Shown here: piece by piece, positions 24,822-39,221 of the stretch
Layout of the letters: every line of letters starts with the position of its first letter
How positions within the stretch are numbered: the first letter of the stretch is position 1
NCBI GenBank assembly: GCA_000711775.1
Contig: ARYC01000203.1
Location: 124,001-188,000 of the forward strand
Source: Oxytricha trifallax
Taxonomy: Eukaryota; Ciliophora; Spirotrichea; Sporadotrichida; Oxytrichidae
Length of the DNA stretch: 64,000 bases
Direction: 5' to 3'
The notes under the pieces: generated by a model
Told to the model about the DNA's origin: nothing
What the model saw: only the letters and a program-made list of their open reading frames with translations
The model's database searches: none
Made by a program: the position numbers and the translations under genes

Positions 24822-27055
24822 GGATGCCCCCCACATACCTGGAATTTTTTTTAATTCCAGTTTTAAATTTGAATTCCAGTTTAAAACTGGAATTCCAGTT
24901 TTAAATCTGGAACTTTTTTTTAAAACTGGAATTCCAGATCTGAGAAAAATGTTCCAGATTTAAAACTGGAATTCCAGATTTAAATCTGGAACATCAGATT
25001 TAAAACTAGTATATATCAGACACAACTATGAAATTTGCTTTTAAATTTTTTTAATAAAAATCATTAATAAATTTTGACATTTTTTTTTTTTTATATTTTT
25101 AATTAGATTATTCTAAATTATAATATTTTTTGAAAAATAATTTTCTAACTGAGTAGGTATTTTCTATCTTAATATTAATTTCAATTTGTATATATTATTA
25201 TTTAAAAAATTAATTTTAAATATAAAATTATGATTTATAAGATAATAAGTCTTTTTAATAAATGAAAATTAATTGAAAATATAATGCAAATATTAATATA
25301 AAAAATATATCATTTTTAATAAAAAAGTTACTTTTGACATTCAAATGCATTTAGTGATGGTTAAAAAGTCTATAGACTTTTACTGCAAGTTTGAGTGTTT
25401 TATTAATATATATTTAGCATTTTAATTGAAATTCTATATGTAACCAAATTTCAAATTTTAGTTAAACTATCTTTATATATAGTATAATTAAGGATTCAAA
25501 CATAGATAGAATATACTTATATCTTGATATAATTAATAATTTTTATAAGGAATTCTTAGTACTATAAGAAAAATATTCTAAATTAAAATTAGTAGATGAT
25601 AAATTAATATATTTAATGATTAGTGTGCTTAACATTGCACTTTGGTAAACTTATAATTCTGAATAGAATTGTCAAAATTTAACATAGACCCTCTAATCAT
25701 AAATGATGAATTTTATGTGTAAACTAATTTCGGAAATTTGATTACACATGTAAATTAAATTAAAATATTAACTATATATTAAATTAGTTTAAAAATCAAC
25801 ATGGAGTCAAACTAAAAATTATAAAAATTAATGAATGTATAGATTATCAACCATACTAGAACTATCTTTAGATAAGAAAATATATTTAAAAAAATATACT
25901 TATAAAAATTAAAAGAAGAGTAAGATCTTTATTAAAATGATTAATTAAAGATTTATTTTACTTAATATTAGATATAGTCAAATAGTTTAAACAATATAAT
26001 TAATCATATATTATAATAATTTTATCTGAACTTGAACGCACTGATCCAAGACTAATGCAAGTATATGTACCCATATGATAAAGTAACAAAAATAACATTT
26101 ATATAACATAATTTTACTTAATAAAGGGTAACTAACAATTTCAATCATCCTTTATAAGTCTATGAATTTAAACTATTGCATTGCCATTATTATTGAAATA
26201 TTCTCTAAAATCCAGATTTAAAAATATGAAATTCTTCATAATTAATATAGTCAATGAAAAAGTCAAATAACTATAATTTAATTTTCAAATATAAGGATTA
26301 GTCAGTAACTCTAGGTAAATTACAAATATAAGGATTATTTTTAAAATAATTACAATACATTACAAAGTTATTGGTAGGAGGTAAAAATTATATACAAACT
26401 ATTACTGATTACAGAAAAAGAGTTAATTTTTTGGATTAGATCGCTAAAATATATAATTAATAAATTATAAATGTGTATTTCTTTATTATATACCATTAAA
26501 ATTTAAACAGTCTTTAATAAATGGGGTTTTATACAATTCTATTACTATGTCAAAGTTATTTATAAAAGATTTAAAAAAACAACTGATAATTATTATATTA
26601 AAAAAAATATTATAAAATAAAGTGTAGGAATGTTTTTATAAAAAAAAATTTATTTTTATAATAGTACCTATTAAAATATGCAAAATTTTGAAGATTCATA
26701 AATGGCAAATATACTATTTCATCAAGAATAATAGATTTAATTATTTATATATAGAAGATATATTTAAGAGTTTTTTCTTAAAATAAATAATAATTGGAAA
26801 TATAAAAATTTATAAATTTTATTGATAAATATTAATTGGAAAAAAATATTTTTTTTTGAATAAATAAAAATTATTTTAATGAGGTTCCAGATCTGGAAAA
26901 AAAATTCCAGTTTTATATCTGGAATTCCAGATATAAATCTGGAATAAATAATTTTTTTTTTGGTTCCAGATTTAAAACTGGAATTTTTATTCCAGATCTG
27001 GAATTCAAATTTAAAACTGGAATTTAAAAAAATTCCAGGTATGTGGGGGGCATCC
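24822..27055. mobile_element. Non-coding TIR element with 8-bp duplication
   Basis: Begins GGATGCCCCCCACATACCTG and ends with the exact reverse complement. The 8 bp AAATCATT occur on both outer sides (24814-24821 and 27056-27063). Each end carries a 170-190 bp array of imperfect ATTCCAG / CTGGAAT units separated by TTTAAA-like spacers (24840-25010 and 26883-27040). The 1.9 kb interior is A+T-rich with no recognisable transposase. An 8-bp duplication fits Merlin or hAT elements; the family is undetermined. An open frame across the right array (26764-27057, minus) is an artefact of the repeats. Confidence 0.85.
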
Positions 27056-27063
27056 AAATCATT

Positions 27064-30000
27064 TAATTAAAACATAATTCTTTAATATATTAGATAAAAT
27101 TCGTTAAAAATAAATTTATTAAAATAAAGGTTCAATAATTAATAAGATTTACGATTGTTGTTATATATTTAGAAATTAATTTTTTTTATTATTAATTATA
27201 ATATAGATTTGTAACTACTTTCTGATAGGATATCAACGTACAGTATTTCAATGAATTGGTAGGGGGGTTTAAATATTATGGTTTACTAACATTTGTTCCT
27301 GATTTAAAACTGAGTATATTCCAGGAATCTTTAAGGTCTATTTCTATAAAATAGCATGGGATACCGATTCAAACTGATATTATCAAATGTCAGTCATTAC
27401 TAGCCTTAAAAATTTTTAGAAAATACATAAATCAAGTTTAAAATTTAAAAGTGATCTCACCTTATGGATTTGTATATATTTTGAGGAAAAGACTATTTTG
27501 AACTTTATTTCCCCTTTATGAATATATACTTAAAATTTTATAAATAAATATATAATATTTAATTAAAATATATAGTTTAATTATCATAATATAATATCGG
27601 TGAATTAATAATGTTTATTATTTTTATATTTACTTTAATATTTATAAGTAATATAATATTCTGAATTGATTTGGTACATCATACTACATTATGAATTAAT
27701 TTTCATATTTATAATATATTTTAAATTTCTCAATAATTGTAATTATTAATACTAATTTTTATACATTGATATTTATTGTAAATTAGAAGTAATTTTTTCT
27801 TTTATTTATTCTGTACAATTAATCTAAATGAGTATATTAATATTTATTCTACCTATGTTATTAATAAAATTCTATTAAATTTTGTAAAATATCTTTTATT
27901 TGAAATAAAACTATATTACTTGTAGATAGTAAAAACCATAATATTATTTACAATATTTACTATTAATTCTAGTGCCATCCATAACATTTAAACGCTTTGA
28001 GACGAAATACTTGAATTTAACGTATATATATATATATTAAAAATTATTAACACGTAATTAAATAAGAATATATGAAAATTCAAAAATTTATGATTTTCTC
28101 AATCACCCTTTTATTTTTAATATATTCCTTTATTAATGTGATAATTCAATGTTTAATATCAAATTAAATACTTCCTAATTTTATTTAATTTATTATAAAT
28201 TAATAAATATTATTTTAATTCAGGTTTTTATTTTCAATAGTATTTAATTGAAATTAATTAAATATATAAATTAAATAAAATAAAATAGGTTTAATTGTTA
28301 TTAACTTTTTAACTAACTTAATCAAAATTATGATCTGGTTTTATTGATTTTTTTATAGACTTATAATTGGTTATTAGGTATAAAAATTAAGTTTTTTTTG
28401 TTGTTGAATTTACAATTAGTTACCAGTTTGTTTCTATAATTTTTTTAATTCCTAATAAATTTTTCTATAATTAGAGTATTTTAAATTATTAAATTTTAGA
28501 ATATCATTCATGTTATAATTGTTCTTTTAAAATATTCTATAATTAATAAATTATTCATTCTTCGTTGCTATAATAAATGTAAAATTATATATTTTATTTT
28601 AGTATTTTTCTGCATTAAACATATTAGTTTAAATTAAATAATTAAAAAATTATTTAAAAGATTTATTTTCAATCTCTTATGCCTAAACTATAAATAATAT
28701 ATATTATTATATTGTTATATTCAATTGTTTAAATATAATATAATTGATAAATTTTTGCAATTTATAATAAGTAATTTATAATATTAAATAATTATATTAT
28801 TAAAGTTAGGCAAGTGAAATCTTGTTTTAAGGATTAAATTTCTGGTTAGAACCTCATAATCACTTATAAATATTTTCCGGTAAATAATTTTGGTCCACTT
28901 CATGTATCTCATGTAGAATAAGAAGAGATGTGCTTTACTCACAATTGAAGCTTGACTTTGATCAATCATAGAGCACCTTTATTGACCCATAATTTATATT
29001 TAAAAATTAAATAAATTTCCATTATGGATGTGAAGTTAATGCATACATTTAATTTTTATTTTATAATTACTTAATTGCTTCCTAATATATATTTAACAAT
29101 TTAATATTAATGTAATAAAAATGCAATTGTTATCAAATTGCATTAAATGTAAATAGTAAAAATAAAACCTTATTTAAAAATTAAATCATTAAATCATTTG
29201 CTTTTTTAAAATATAAAAATAATTGAATTTATCAATTAAGCAATAGTAAAACGTAATTTTAAGTGTATCTATTATATTTATCTAGTTAATATTTGTATAT
29301 TATTTTTATAGGAAATTAGTGTATCAAATGAGGATTAAATTTTAACAAATAAATAATAAATAAAAATATTTGAATAGTGGGGACTGAGATTTCTAAATTT
29401 TCAAATATAACAATCAAACAATACTAAATTTATGTTGAATTATTGTTTTATTATATATTAAATTAATTTATATAAATTTAATATAAATAAATTTATATTT
29501 ATATATATTGATTGCAATGCTCTCATTGAATTCAGTGTAGTTGCATTGGCAAATAAGACATCAGTAACCAGGAAGATATACATCTGATATATCATTAAAC
29601 TGTTCGATAGGTGCAACAATGTTTGATGAGTGGTTCATAGCTCTGCTTCTTTGTTGATATTAAAATAAATCTTCTTTTATTTAAAAATGTAAAATATTTA
29701 TTTACTTTATAATTATATAATGAAATAAATCTAAATAATTTTACAAGTTTCGTAATAAAAAGTTTAATACATTATAAATTAATTTCATTATCAACTTTAA
29801 ACTAGGATTATTACATTTATATATTTAAAGAATTAAAATTAAATTATTATTACTCAAATAAAAAGTATAAATATTCGATTTTATATTAAAAATATTAATA
29901 ATAAAGTAAATCCATATAATATTTTTAAATATTCAATAACCAAAATATTATATCATTAATATATTTAAATTTATTAAAATAAATTAAATAATTAGAGAAA

Positions 30001-31366
30001 TTAAATATTTCATTTTGAATAAAATTATAAAATATCCATAGATATAAATTCAAAAATTATAAAAATAAAATCATTTTGTTGGTTAATATATATTTATTAT
30101 TCTTTATTAGAAATAGGACATATTAATTAAAAAGATTAGCTTTAATTCAATTACTTTTATCCGCTTGAAAAAGTCATCAAAAAGCATTAATTTCATTATT
30201 TGGAGTTTATATAACCTGATAAAGATAAATGATAAAAATATAAATGTTTACAAAAGATATTATCATTTAATTAATATTTATGTTTAGAAGTATTAATTAA
30301 TTCTAACATATTTACATAATGTTATTAATATTTTTATAACCATTTAAATGAAGTATTTTTAATTTATCTTAGCCTTTTTAAAAAGGTAAACAATATAAAA
30401 AAAAATCTAAATATTTATTTCTAGATTCTAGATTTATTATAGTTTCATACTAAATTTGATATCAATTATTATTCAGATTCGTTACCCTTAATATGATTCA
30501 ATTACTTTGGAAACACAGTAATTTTTTTTAAAAAAAAAAGTTGCTAAATTGCACTTATTTATTAAGTTTTTATCTCTTTGTAGTTTAGTTTAATGAAATG
30601 AGAGATTGGAGAGAATCTTAAAATTATGGTTTTGAAAGGCTATCTATTTTCAATATTTATTAAGTTATTATTTTAACTTTAAATTAAATATTGACTTAAA
30701 CCGAAAAATTAATTTATAATATAAATAATATACTAAATATTAAATATATTAAAAAAATTTAATATTTAATTATTTTAAATTCAATACATAATTTAACTTA
30801 ATAATTATAATTAAATTCGAATCAGACACATAGTAATTTTAATTAAATCTTTTTGATTTCTATAATTAATTTATATTGAAATAACTTATCAATAATATTT
30901 TTAAAGCAACATATGAATGAGGTATCTTAAAAAATATTAGTCACATAACAATTTTAATGTCTGATGATTCTTCAATATAGATATTAAAAGATTTAAATAT
31001 AATTCAGTTTTAATTTTACATTAGTATATATTAGTAGTCTTAACAATAATTAAAAACAAAAAGTTATAAAGAAACTTTAAATAAATCTCATAGTAATTAT
31101 TGTATTCTTAAAAAGAGAGATTAAAAGTTTGTTATTCAATATAACATTGAAAAGTATAATTAAATTATAGTGGTTTAAGAGATTTCACGATCAAAAATTA
31201 CTATTTATTTAACCCATTTTAAATATAAATAAAAATAAAATTTAGTTTAGTTTTTATTTAAATATAAAATACTAAAGGGGAATAAATGTTCCATAATTTA
31301 TTGTATAAATTTTTATTTGTACTTTATAAATGAATATAATTATTTAAAATAGATGTTTTCATAATA
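27064..31366. other. A+T-rich DNA with small complex patches
   Basis: Patches at about 27230-27370, 28790-28990 and 29500-29660 have somewhat higher complexity. The last reads YLPGYQCLICQCNYTEFNES on the minus strand, with a Cys-x-x-Cys pair. They may be decayed coding fragments; no family recognised. The rest is featureless. Confidence 0.45.
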
Positions 31367-31778
31367 TTGTAGAAATACATTTGAATTTGGAAAATTAATT
31401 ATAAATATATTTAAATTATTTAAAAATCGTGGCAGTTAAAGATAACAAATTTAACAATCTTGGGCTTGTTTGATAGAGAATTGAAAATTAGCTGGAATTT
31501 ATTATTGGCGTTACTATTTTATCTCATCCCTGGAGCGAGATAACTCGACTTTAATGTGAGGGTATAATTTAATGAATTTAAAAGAATTTAATTTTAGTTG
31601 AGTTATCTAGCTCCAGAGATAAGATAAATAGTACCGCCAATAATAAATTCCAGCTAATTTTCAATTCTCTATCAAACAAGCCCAAGATCGTTAAATTTGT
31701 CAATTTTAACTGCCACGATTTTTAAATAATTTAAATATATTTATAATTAATTTTCCAAATTATAATTTATTTCTACAA
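31367..31778. mobile_element. Foldback element family 1, copy 3
   Basis: Left end TTGTAGAAATACATTTGAAT mirrored by a right end that finishes in TTTCTACAA; TA dinucleotides flank both ends. The inner arms contain CGTGGCAGTTAAAG and GGAGCGAGATAACTCGAC with their inverted partners (GTCGAG/AGTTGAGTTATCTAGCTCC slightly decayed). Non-coding; best-preserved termini of the family. Confidence 0.9.
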
Positions 31779-31779
31779 T

Positions 31780-34700
31780 AACATAACAAATCTTATTTTA
31801 TTTTGAATTTTTATGTTATAAGTTCATGAGAACTACTATCATATTTTATACCAAATTGAGTTAGGTGGAATTTTCTTGCTCTATACATAAAAATATGTAT
31901 TTTTATAGTTTTATAAGAATCTTATTATCAGTTATGATAGAATTATTTATAATCTATTATAGAATATCATTTTTACCTTGATATTGAATTCAAAATTTAA
32001 TGAAAATCATTTTAATTATTAATAAAAGCAATTATTTTTGCATTATTTTTTTTATATATAATTCATAAATTAAAAAATATATCTTCGGAAGCTGTTAAGT
32101 ATATGGTAAAGGTACGAAATTAAAAAATATGTATTTCTAATATCTTTATTGCTTAACAATATAAAATATAATGTTGGGTCAGGAAACTTCCGAAAGAGGC
32201 GGGTAACTACAAGGGACAGGATACTCTCCCCTAGATTGTATAAATATTTAAATACAAAATATTGTCATTTTATATAGTTTCCACAAAAATGTATATTTTA
32301 GATGTTATATAACATTGTAATAAAAGAAACTGAATTTTATTTAAATTTCATCTTTGAATGATTTATTTCTTAAATAAATACTTTATTAATATGTAAATCT
32401 ATTTAAATAATATACATTAAACTGTCATTTTGTTTATTAAAATAAGAAAATAAAAATTGAATTATTTATATAACTAAAACTCCATAATTCTCTGGATTAG
32501 ATTAATTTTCATTATTTAATTATTGTTAGATTTTAAATTGCTGCTGTTTCTTCTGGTATCTTTTCTAAAAGTTAAAAGGTAAATAATCTAGTATTTATTA
32601 TGATTTCTTAAATTTAATTAGATAAATTGATTAAGATAAAATTTATAAATATAAATTAAATATATCGATTATATTTTCTTGGTCTTATAATATTATATTT
32701 AAATTTTTATTAAAATTAAGGAGGGGATTCCCTGCCCAAGAAATAATATTTATATTTTTTTATTAAATAATATATTAATATGAACTTATAATCCCAATTC
32801 AAAATAAATGTCAATATAAATTTGTATATTTTGACTAATAAAATCAATTATATGAATTCTTTTTCTAATTAACTTATTTAAATAGTGGAAGTGTTTTTAA
32901 TAATTATTAATTCGAAATTAATTATAACTTTGAATCTTGATCAAGGTAGCAACAATTGAGATTTTAAATAATTAACATTTTTATGCTAGAGATTTTGAGA
33001 AATTTATAACTATTATAAATTATTATTAATGCTTCAGGAATCTTCCCATTTGAGTACATTTTTTTATTTTTGGCAGAAAACTCCCATTCAAAAGTATAGT
33101 GCATTGCTAGAAAAATTTAATGCAATAAATATATTTAATTTAGTTAGTAAGTTATGATATATTTACTGAAATAAAAAGCTGAATCTATCTATTCAATTTA
33201 GTAGTTTATTATTAATAAAAATTATATATTATTTTAATTATTAAATGTTGTATTTATTTGTTACTATTTTTAAATTATAATTTAAACACAATAATAATAA
33301 TTGAGATTCTCAGTTTCTATTGAGCTCTACTCTAGTTTATTGTAACAATGGCATTATAATATTTATTTTATTATTTGTAAACTTATGGAATTTCTATCCG
33401 AGCAATTAGTCCACATTTATTTTTAACTAATCCATCATAAAATAATAAGCTTGAGATATTTTTTAGCTTACAAGGTATATATTTTTGGGGAAGAAGTTCC
33501 CTGTCAAGATTTATGATAAAAGTTTGTTTTTAAGGAAGTTTTCTGACATGGAAAATTTTTTCTTTTAATTTATTTTCATTTATTTATATTTTTATGTAAA
33601 TAATTTTGGCAAATATAAAATTTATTTTAGGGTTTTACCATATTTGTGATTCAACCATTAAACCTTCGATATATGAATTTTTGTTAGATTTAAATTCACA
33701 TAAAATCAATTTTATTATTATTATAACATCTTATTTTCGATTAATTTATCAAAATGTTTTTTTAAGAATAAAATCAATATCTAACTAAAATTAATGTTAT
33801 GATATGTGATAATTAATTGAATTATTTTTTTCAATCTTAAAAGTTGTAAGACTTATCATCTTACACCTTAATTAATTACAAATTATTAATTACATTATTT
33901 TAAATTAGATTAATGCAAATTACATATAAATTTTTACTTGTCATGAAACTTCCTCCCCCATATTTTTAAATAGTGAATTAATGATAGATTAGCTGTTAAA
34001 ATTATTCGATATATTTTCAAGCACAAAAAAAAGAAAAAATACTACAATTTAAGCAAGTGTTATTTTACTGGAAAATATTTAGAGATTTTTTTTTCAAATT
34101 AATTCTTAAGGTTTTCTAAATTAGTTGTTAATTATAATTCAGAAAATAAATGAATTCTAGGATTGATAGTTTTCTAAAAGTTTGTTTGCTTTTTGCTTTC
34201 CAACGCAACTCACTATAATGTTTCATCTAATATACTGGTATAAATAGGCCTTAATGAAATAATTATTAAAATTTCAAATACTTAATAAATGCATGTGAAA
34301 TTTAATAAAGAGCATAAGTATACTTTAAGCATTAAGAAAATCTTCGAACTATTATTTAAAAATTTACTATGGTTTAGATATTTAGCAATTACAAATGAGA
34401 TATAGAACAAATATGACTTAAACAAAAATCCAACACATTTAATTATATTTCATATTTAACATTTATTTTTAATTTATGTAGCTGTTTGATTTAAGAATAT
34501 TAAATTTTACAAAAGCTAACTCTAAATTCAAATCATCATATTAATTAGAAAACGTAGAAGGGAAAATTCACTATAAAACAATCATTTATATTAATATCAT
34601 AACATATAATTAATTTACTCCTTTAATTATTAATATATTATGCATTTTTTTATTCTCTAAAAATATTCAAATAAAATTAAATATATTTATATTAAAATTT

Positions 34701-35060
34701 TTATTAATCAAATAAAATTATAAGTTATTTTTGATTCATTATTACATCCTCGTTCTTATTACTTATAAATTATAATTTACCTATCTAAGTTTTCTTAGTA
34801 AGATTCATTAAGTCATTAAAAAGATATGGATTAAATTAAATTATTTTAACTTAATATGAGTTAATTATTATAAATATATTTGAGAAATTAAATATATATA
34901 AATATTTCTTTATTAATTTATATATTAAAAAGTAATTAATTATATTGAATTTGATATATGAAGATATTAAAATTTAGATAAAAGTATGAAATTAATGGAG
35001 ATAAGGTGGTTGTTAATTTAAATTTGAATTTAAATAAATTTAGTATTTTTATTATTATAG
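31780..35060. other. A+T-rich gene-free DNA
   Basis: About 3.3 kb. A patch near 32085-32240 is slightly G+C-richer (GGTCAGGAAACTTCCGAAAG). No gene seen. Confidence 0.55.
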
Positions 35061-35064
35061 ACGG

Positions 35065-35140
35065 ATTTGGTTGCTTTTTAGAAATTAACAATAGTACAAT
35101 ATATATAGGGGGGCCTCCAATAATTAAAAAGCAACCAAAT
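35065..35140. repeat. Short inverted repeat (16 bp arms)
   Basis: ATTTGGTTGCTTTTTA at 35065-35080 is mirrored at 35125-35140, with a 44-bp loop containing GGGGGGCCTCC. It lies 80 bp before gene A and may mark the left border of the gene cluster, although no partner is visible at the right side. Confidence 0.6.
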
Positions 35141-35220
35141 TAATTGTGTGATTTGAGTTAAATTTTATTCTTTATTTCCCCTACTAATTATTATAATAAA
35201 ACCTAATCCCACCTAGACTA

Positions 35221-37935
35221 ATGCTGAGCCCTGATAACAGAGTGTCGAATGACATTATACCCTTCCTCTCATCCGAGACAGTTGAGCTGGACATGCAGCA
35301 GCTCTCTCCCAACATGCAGGCGTACTTCGCACCTACTAACACCCTCGACGCCGCCATCTTCGATGCCAGGCTCCGCTGCCTCCTGGACAACATGACCGTT
35401 GGTAATAGATCAAAAAAAGAGATTCACGATGTGGTAGCCACCATCTTCGGCGACAATGTCACCACCCACCACAGGGAGATCGTCGAGCACAGCATTGAGA
35501 TGCGGGCGGCCGTTAGAAAGCTCACATTTCCTACAGAAGGCACCTTCATGTGCGAAGGGGGCAACGATGAAACGATGGATCAGACCTTACGATCGCGAAC
35601 GACACTACCAAATAGGGCAGACACGCCCGAGGTTAGAGGTGGGGGCCCTATGTAAACCTTATAGTAGAAGATGACAACTGCAACCACTAAAACCATCTCT
35701 GATGTGGGCCCTATTCATGCTATGAGAAATCAGTTGGAGACGACGCCCTCAGCTAAGCCTGGTGGAGGATGTGGAGATCCCCTACCTGGGCACTCATCGT
35801 TGGGTGCTTTGTCTCCAAATCTGAGCAAGAAATTGAACAACCTGTTAGAACAAATCGAAAAAAAAAAGAAATAAGTAATAAACTGCCAACCTATACACAG
35901 ATAACCGTTAGGAAACCAATCTCTGCCTCAGAGGAAATTTCAGAGATTGACGGACACTCAACTACAGGATATGTATGTGAGGGCGTCTAAAGACCAAAAG
36001 CATCTCTAGGAGTACTATCTAATGACCCTGTCCATGCTTACAGCTGCTGAGAGGAGGGAACAGGAAGCCCAGAGAGAGCAGGTGAACCTGATCATGCTTG
36101 GATTGGATGCCATCAAGAGGTCTCGAGAGTCTAGGCTGAATGATAAGGCAAGTAATCACTCTTGCTGTTAGCATCACTTTGCGAGGTCAAGGATGTTTCA
36201 AAGAACCATGTACTAAAAGCATTCTATGTACTGCCTATTGAAGCCAGAAGTTAACGGCTATATCTCAACTGCCATTAGCAAGCTGCGTCCCCTGGTCGAG
36301 AGGCTCCTCAATTCCGCTAATGATGCCATGTCTTTGCAAATGTCGAGGCTCTTTAAGGACACGCTGTAAACGAATAAGTTTTCAAAGCGCACATTGAGAT
36401 TGGTCCATGCAAGCAGGGAGTATGCAAGGACGCATAGAATGAATTCAAACAACCAGACATTCTTAGCTAATGGTGCTACCACTACAAGCCAGAAGGTGTA
36501 CAAGACCTTATGGAGAATGGACTAATCTGGGGGCTCAGGCCGCATCCCTATAAGAAATCCTGACAAAGTAACTAAGGAGACACCACAAACCTTAGCCTTA
36601 AGTTATTCCGAGGGTGACCTCAAAGGAAAAGACTTGCCTAATACATAGTCAACTTAAAAACTTCCTATTGAATCCCTCGTAAACCCCAGTGAAGAGAACA
36701 CTGCTGCCTAGAAGAATGTGGAGGCAGTACGAATTACTACGAGCAACATGATATATTCCAAGTATGTCTCTAAAACACTCATCACTACTAACGGTCTTCG
36801 AAGTCGAATGTCGTCAATAATGAAGATACTAAAGAGCCTGAAGCTACAAGAAGATGGCTCCGACGACTGGAAGGTTCCACTCATCAAGCTGTTCATAGAG
36901 ACAATCTCAGAGTGGCGCCAGGTTCTGAAATCAAAAAAGCATGATGTCAACCAACAACTCATTTCACAGGAGCGGCTGCCAAACGAATGGGAGCTGCTTG
37001 ATATGAAGGACATTCTCGACCCCATTGCTCAGAAGTAGATAACAAAGAAAGAAAGAATGCTCAAGAATGTGTCTTAAAATTTAAACAAGCCCAAGCGTAC
37101 ATCTAGAGGAATAGCTTTCCTACTTTAACAACAAGAAGCTCTGTATGACACCATCAACAGCACATTGGAAGGCATGGAGAGCTTCACTTAGCATGCTTTT
37201 TCTGCGAATTAAGACCTCAAACTGGCCCAAATCTTATGCTTGGAGATGATTGTGAAGAATGCCTGTCTGGACTCCAAGATCAAGGCACCAAAGGTAGTGG
37301 ACTCGCACAATGCTCTGGGAAAGGGGAAGGTGATGACGAGCTGGTAGGTCAACTACAGAATGGAGTGCCTTCTGAAGGCTATGCGGCAGTTGGAGCATCA
37401 CGCCTCGTACGTGTTGAATGGGCATTCTGTAAGAATCTCCACTGTCAAAATCGCATCCTCATGGATGGAATCCTCACCTGAAGAAATTGAAAACTTTCTC
37501 GAGTGTGAGCGGCTGTAATCTAACCCCCTTCATGTGTCGTTCATTGGAGAGAGCAACATAAAGGCAATCATGGCCTCGCAAGCCTTTCTGCTGCAGGATG
37601 ATGATAGTCGCGAGATAGTCTTCAACAAAGAGCTTTGCTTAAAGTACTAATACAATAGGAACACCAAGAAGGCCAGGCCAGATCATGACATTTTCACCGA
37701 CAATCCCAAGAGTGATCAGGTATGTTAATCACTCCTTGAAGTTGATACTCAAGAAGAACCCCATATTATTAGCTTACAACTACCATAACTAGCTAAGAGG
37801 CACAACGACCTTGACATCAGTGCTCTGGAAAGTCTTGTTGCTGCAGAAGCTACAATCTCGAGGCACGATTAAAACGAAGTTGGGGGATAAGAGGCAGGAG
37901 ACCACCATGTAGTCAACAATAGGGTAGCCTAGTGA
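35221..37935 (+). CDS. Gene A: large transposon-encoded protein, function unknown
   Basis: A single frame of 904 codons from the first ATG after an A+T-rich leader to TGA at 37933-37935 (directly preceded by TAG, read as Gln). Many internal TAA/TAG codons encode Gln; every Trp is TGG. I recognise no domain. The N-terminal 100 residues contain a helical segment (LLDNMTVGNRSKKEIHDVV followed by FGDNV). A similar segment recurs in the ORF at 63495 (GILGNKSYKDVRIELLKKFGDEMV), so it is a conserved domain of this element family. The middle is Ser/Thr/Gln-rich and charged; the last third is more ordered (around ILCLEMIVKNACLDSK). The long ORF at 57330 shows weak similarity to the middle and end. Possible role in DNA binding or transposition; not established. 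Confidence 0.8.
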
Positions 37936-37939
37936 TTGT

Positions 37940-38390
37940 CCCCAGTGAGTATAAAGCAGGTAGTAGTAATAAGTACCTACAGTGAGCTTGCATTATATAT
38001 ATTTACGTTAAGCAAATAATTAAACTTAAAACACTCTACTTCTAACACTTTCATGCACACAATAATGATCACTATACTCTCCCTAAGAACCCATTACTAA
38101 TTGCAAATTAAAACAAACCCGAGTATACTAATCTAGCTTCGTATAATTACTCATTCAAACCCCTAAGAAACTGCCGGCAAAGTAAGAAATAATCAGCATT
38201 CGACAAACTGGTGAGTGAAAAATTAGATGTGGAAGTAAAAGCAATGATGCTTATAAAATTGGGAGGATCAAATAAGTCACACACAATGTCCTTGGTGATG
38301 GTGGGGGAATGGTCTGTTTGCACGTTAGCCTCAAAATCATGATGCCTGCATGAACCCAACTTTCTCTTAAATCCATGCCAGTGAATAACT
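37940..38390. other. Spacer between genes A and B, with an open minus-strand stretch
   Basis: About 450 bp between the convergent genes A and B. The minus strand is open in ciliate code from about 38395 to 38070 (HHDFEANVQTDHSPTITKD), continuing past the B stop in another frame. It may be 3' untranslated sequence or a lost exon; I do not call it a gene. Confidence 0.4.
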
Positions 38391-39221
38391 TCAAATGTTG
38401 AATAGGGTCTTATTGAGACTCTGCGACTGCAATGGGTGGCCTTCCTGCTGCTGCATCGGCTATCTATTTTCGCTCATGGAGTTCATCATTCGTGGCAGCT
38501 GCCTCTACTGTGGTGTTTGGTTGTGATCCATCTTGAGTCTCTTCACTTGGAGCATGTAGTCATGCTTATCATGGCGCAACAGACGCTCCTCATCCTTAAT
38601 CTCCTCAAGCTCTTCCTGGGTGCGTCGACGCTTTGATGTTTGCTTCAGCATTGACACTGCTCGTCCATTGCCCTCTGATGGAAATATAATTAAGAGAGTA
38701 GTTCTTACAGGGTATATTCATGCACCTTGCGAGGGCATCAGCGAATTCGGGCCTCATGCTCACATTGAGCTGCCTCTGCTCAATTTGGCGAGCACTCCTC
38801 TTTTAAAGAGCAGTATCTATTCTCTCCTTAAGCTGGTCGGGTATGACCGTGTTCAGTACATCCCCTAACCATTGCCGGTCTATCTTCTTCCAGTCCCTGG
38901 GGTCTGGGAGGAACTGGAGTACATCCTAATACTGCATCGCCATGTCAAGGAGATTTCTTACTGTGAGGTCTTCATGAAATGGAATAGCTGACACTTTGAC
39001 ATGGTCCCTTCGAATGTACTATAAATTGGGAAGTAAAACGAAAACAAAACATGGGTCCTTACATTCTTCTCACCCTTGATAATTGCGCTCAGGAAGTAGG
39101 AGTTCGTCTGCTTCAGGCTGGGCAGATGGGCCACCCAATCCTAGGTCAAGAAGAGATGCATGTCCCTCTTGCTACTAAGCTTGGTCTGCACATCAAGAAA
39201 ACTCAGCTACTGCTACGACAT
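38391..39221 (-). CDS. Gene B: homologue of the TBE 22-kDa ORF, two tiny introns
   Basis: Starts at ATG 39221-39219 (MSQQQLSFLDVQ) and ends at TGA 38393-38391, about 250 codons after splicing. Introns: 39019-39062 (44 nt, GTAAGG...TATAG), between GEKN and YIRR, and 38675-38708 (34 nt, GTAAGA...ATCAG), just before GNGRAVSMLKQ. Removal of both restores one frame. The C-terminal third is a basic, coiled-coil-like segment (KRRRTQEELEEIKDEERLL) followed by a Gln/Met-rich tail. The minus-strand ORF of the nested TBE at 42419-43164 and the plus-strand gene at 61849-62546 share its motifs and intron sites. It is transcribed divergently from the transposase, 123 bp apart. TBE elements are known to carry such an ORF; its function is unknown to me. 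Confidence 0.82.
38675..38708 (-). other. Intron 2 of gene B (34 nt)
   Basis: GTAAGA donor and ATCAG acceptor, phase 1. Splicing joins MNIP to GNGRAVSMLKQ. Confidence 0.85.
39019..39062 (-). other. Intron 1 of gene B (44 nt)
   Basis: GTAAGG donor and TATAG acceptor on the minus strand. Without splicing the frame meets a TGA; with splicing it continues into RRDHVKVSAIPFHEDL. Confidence 0.85.

Noticed and set aside
26764..27057. 97-codon minus-strand ORF
   Set aside because: It runs across the ATTCCAG/CTGGAAT array and terminal repeat; the protein is only a translation of the repeat.
36258..37425. Minus-strand ORFs opposite gene A
   Set aside because: Shadows of a 904-codon plus-strand frame.
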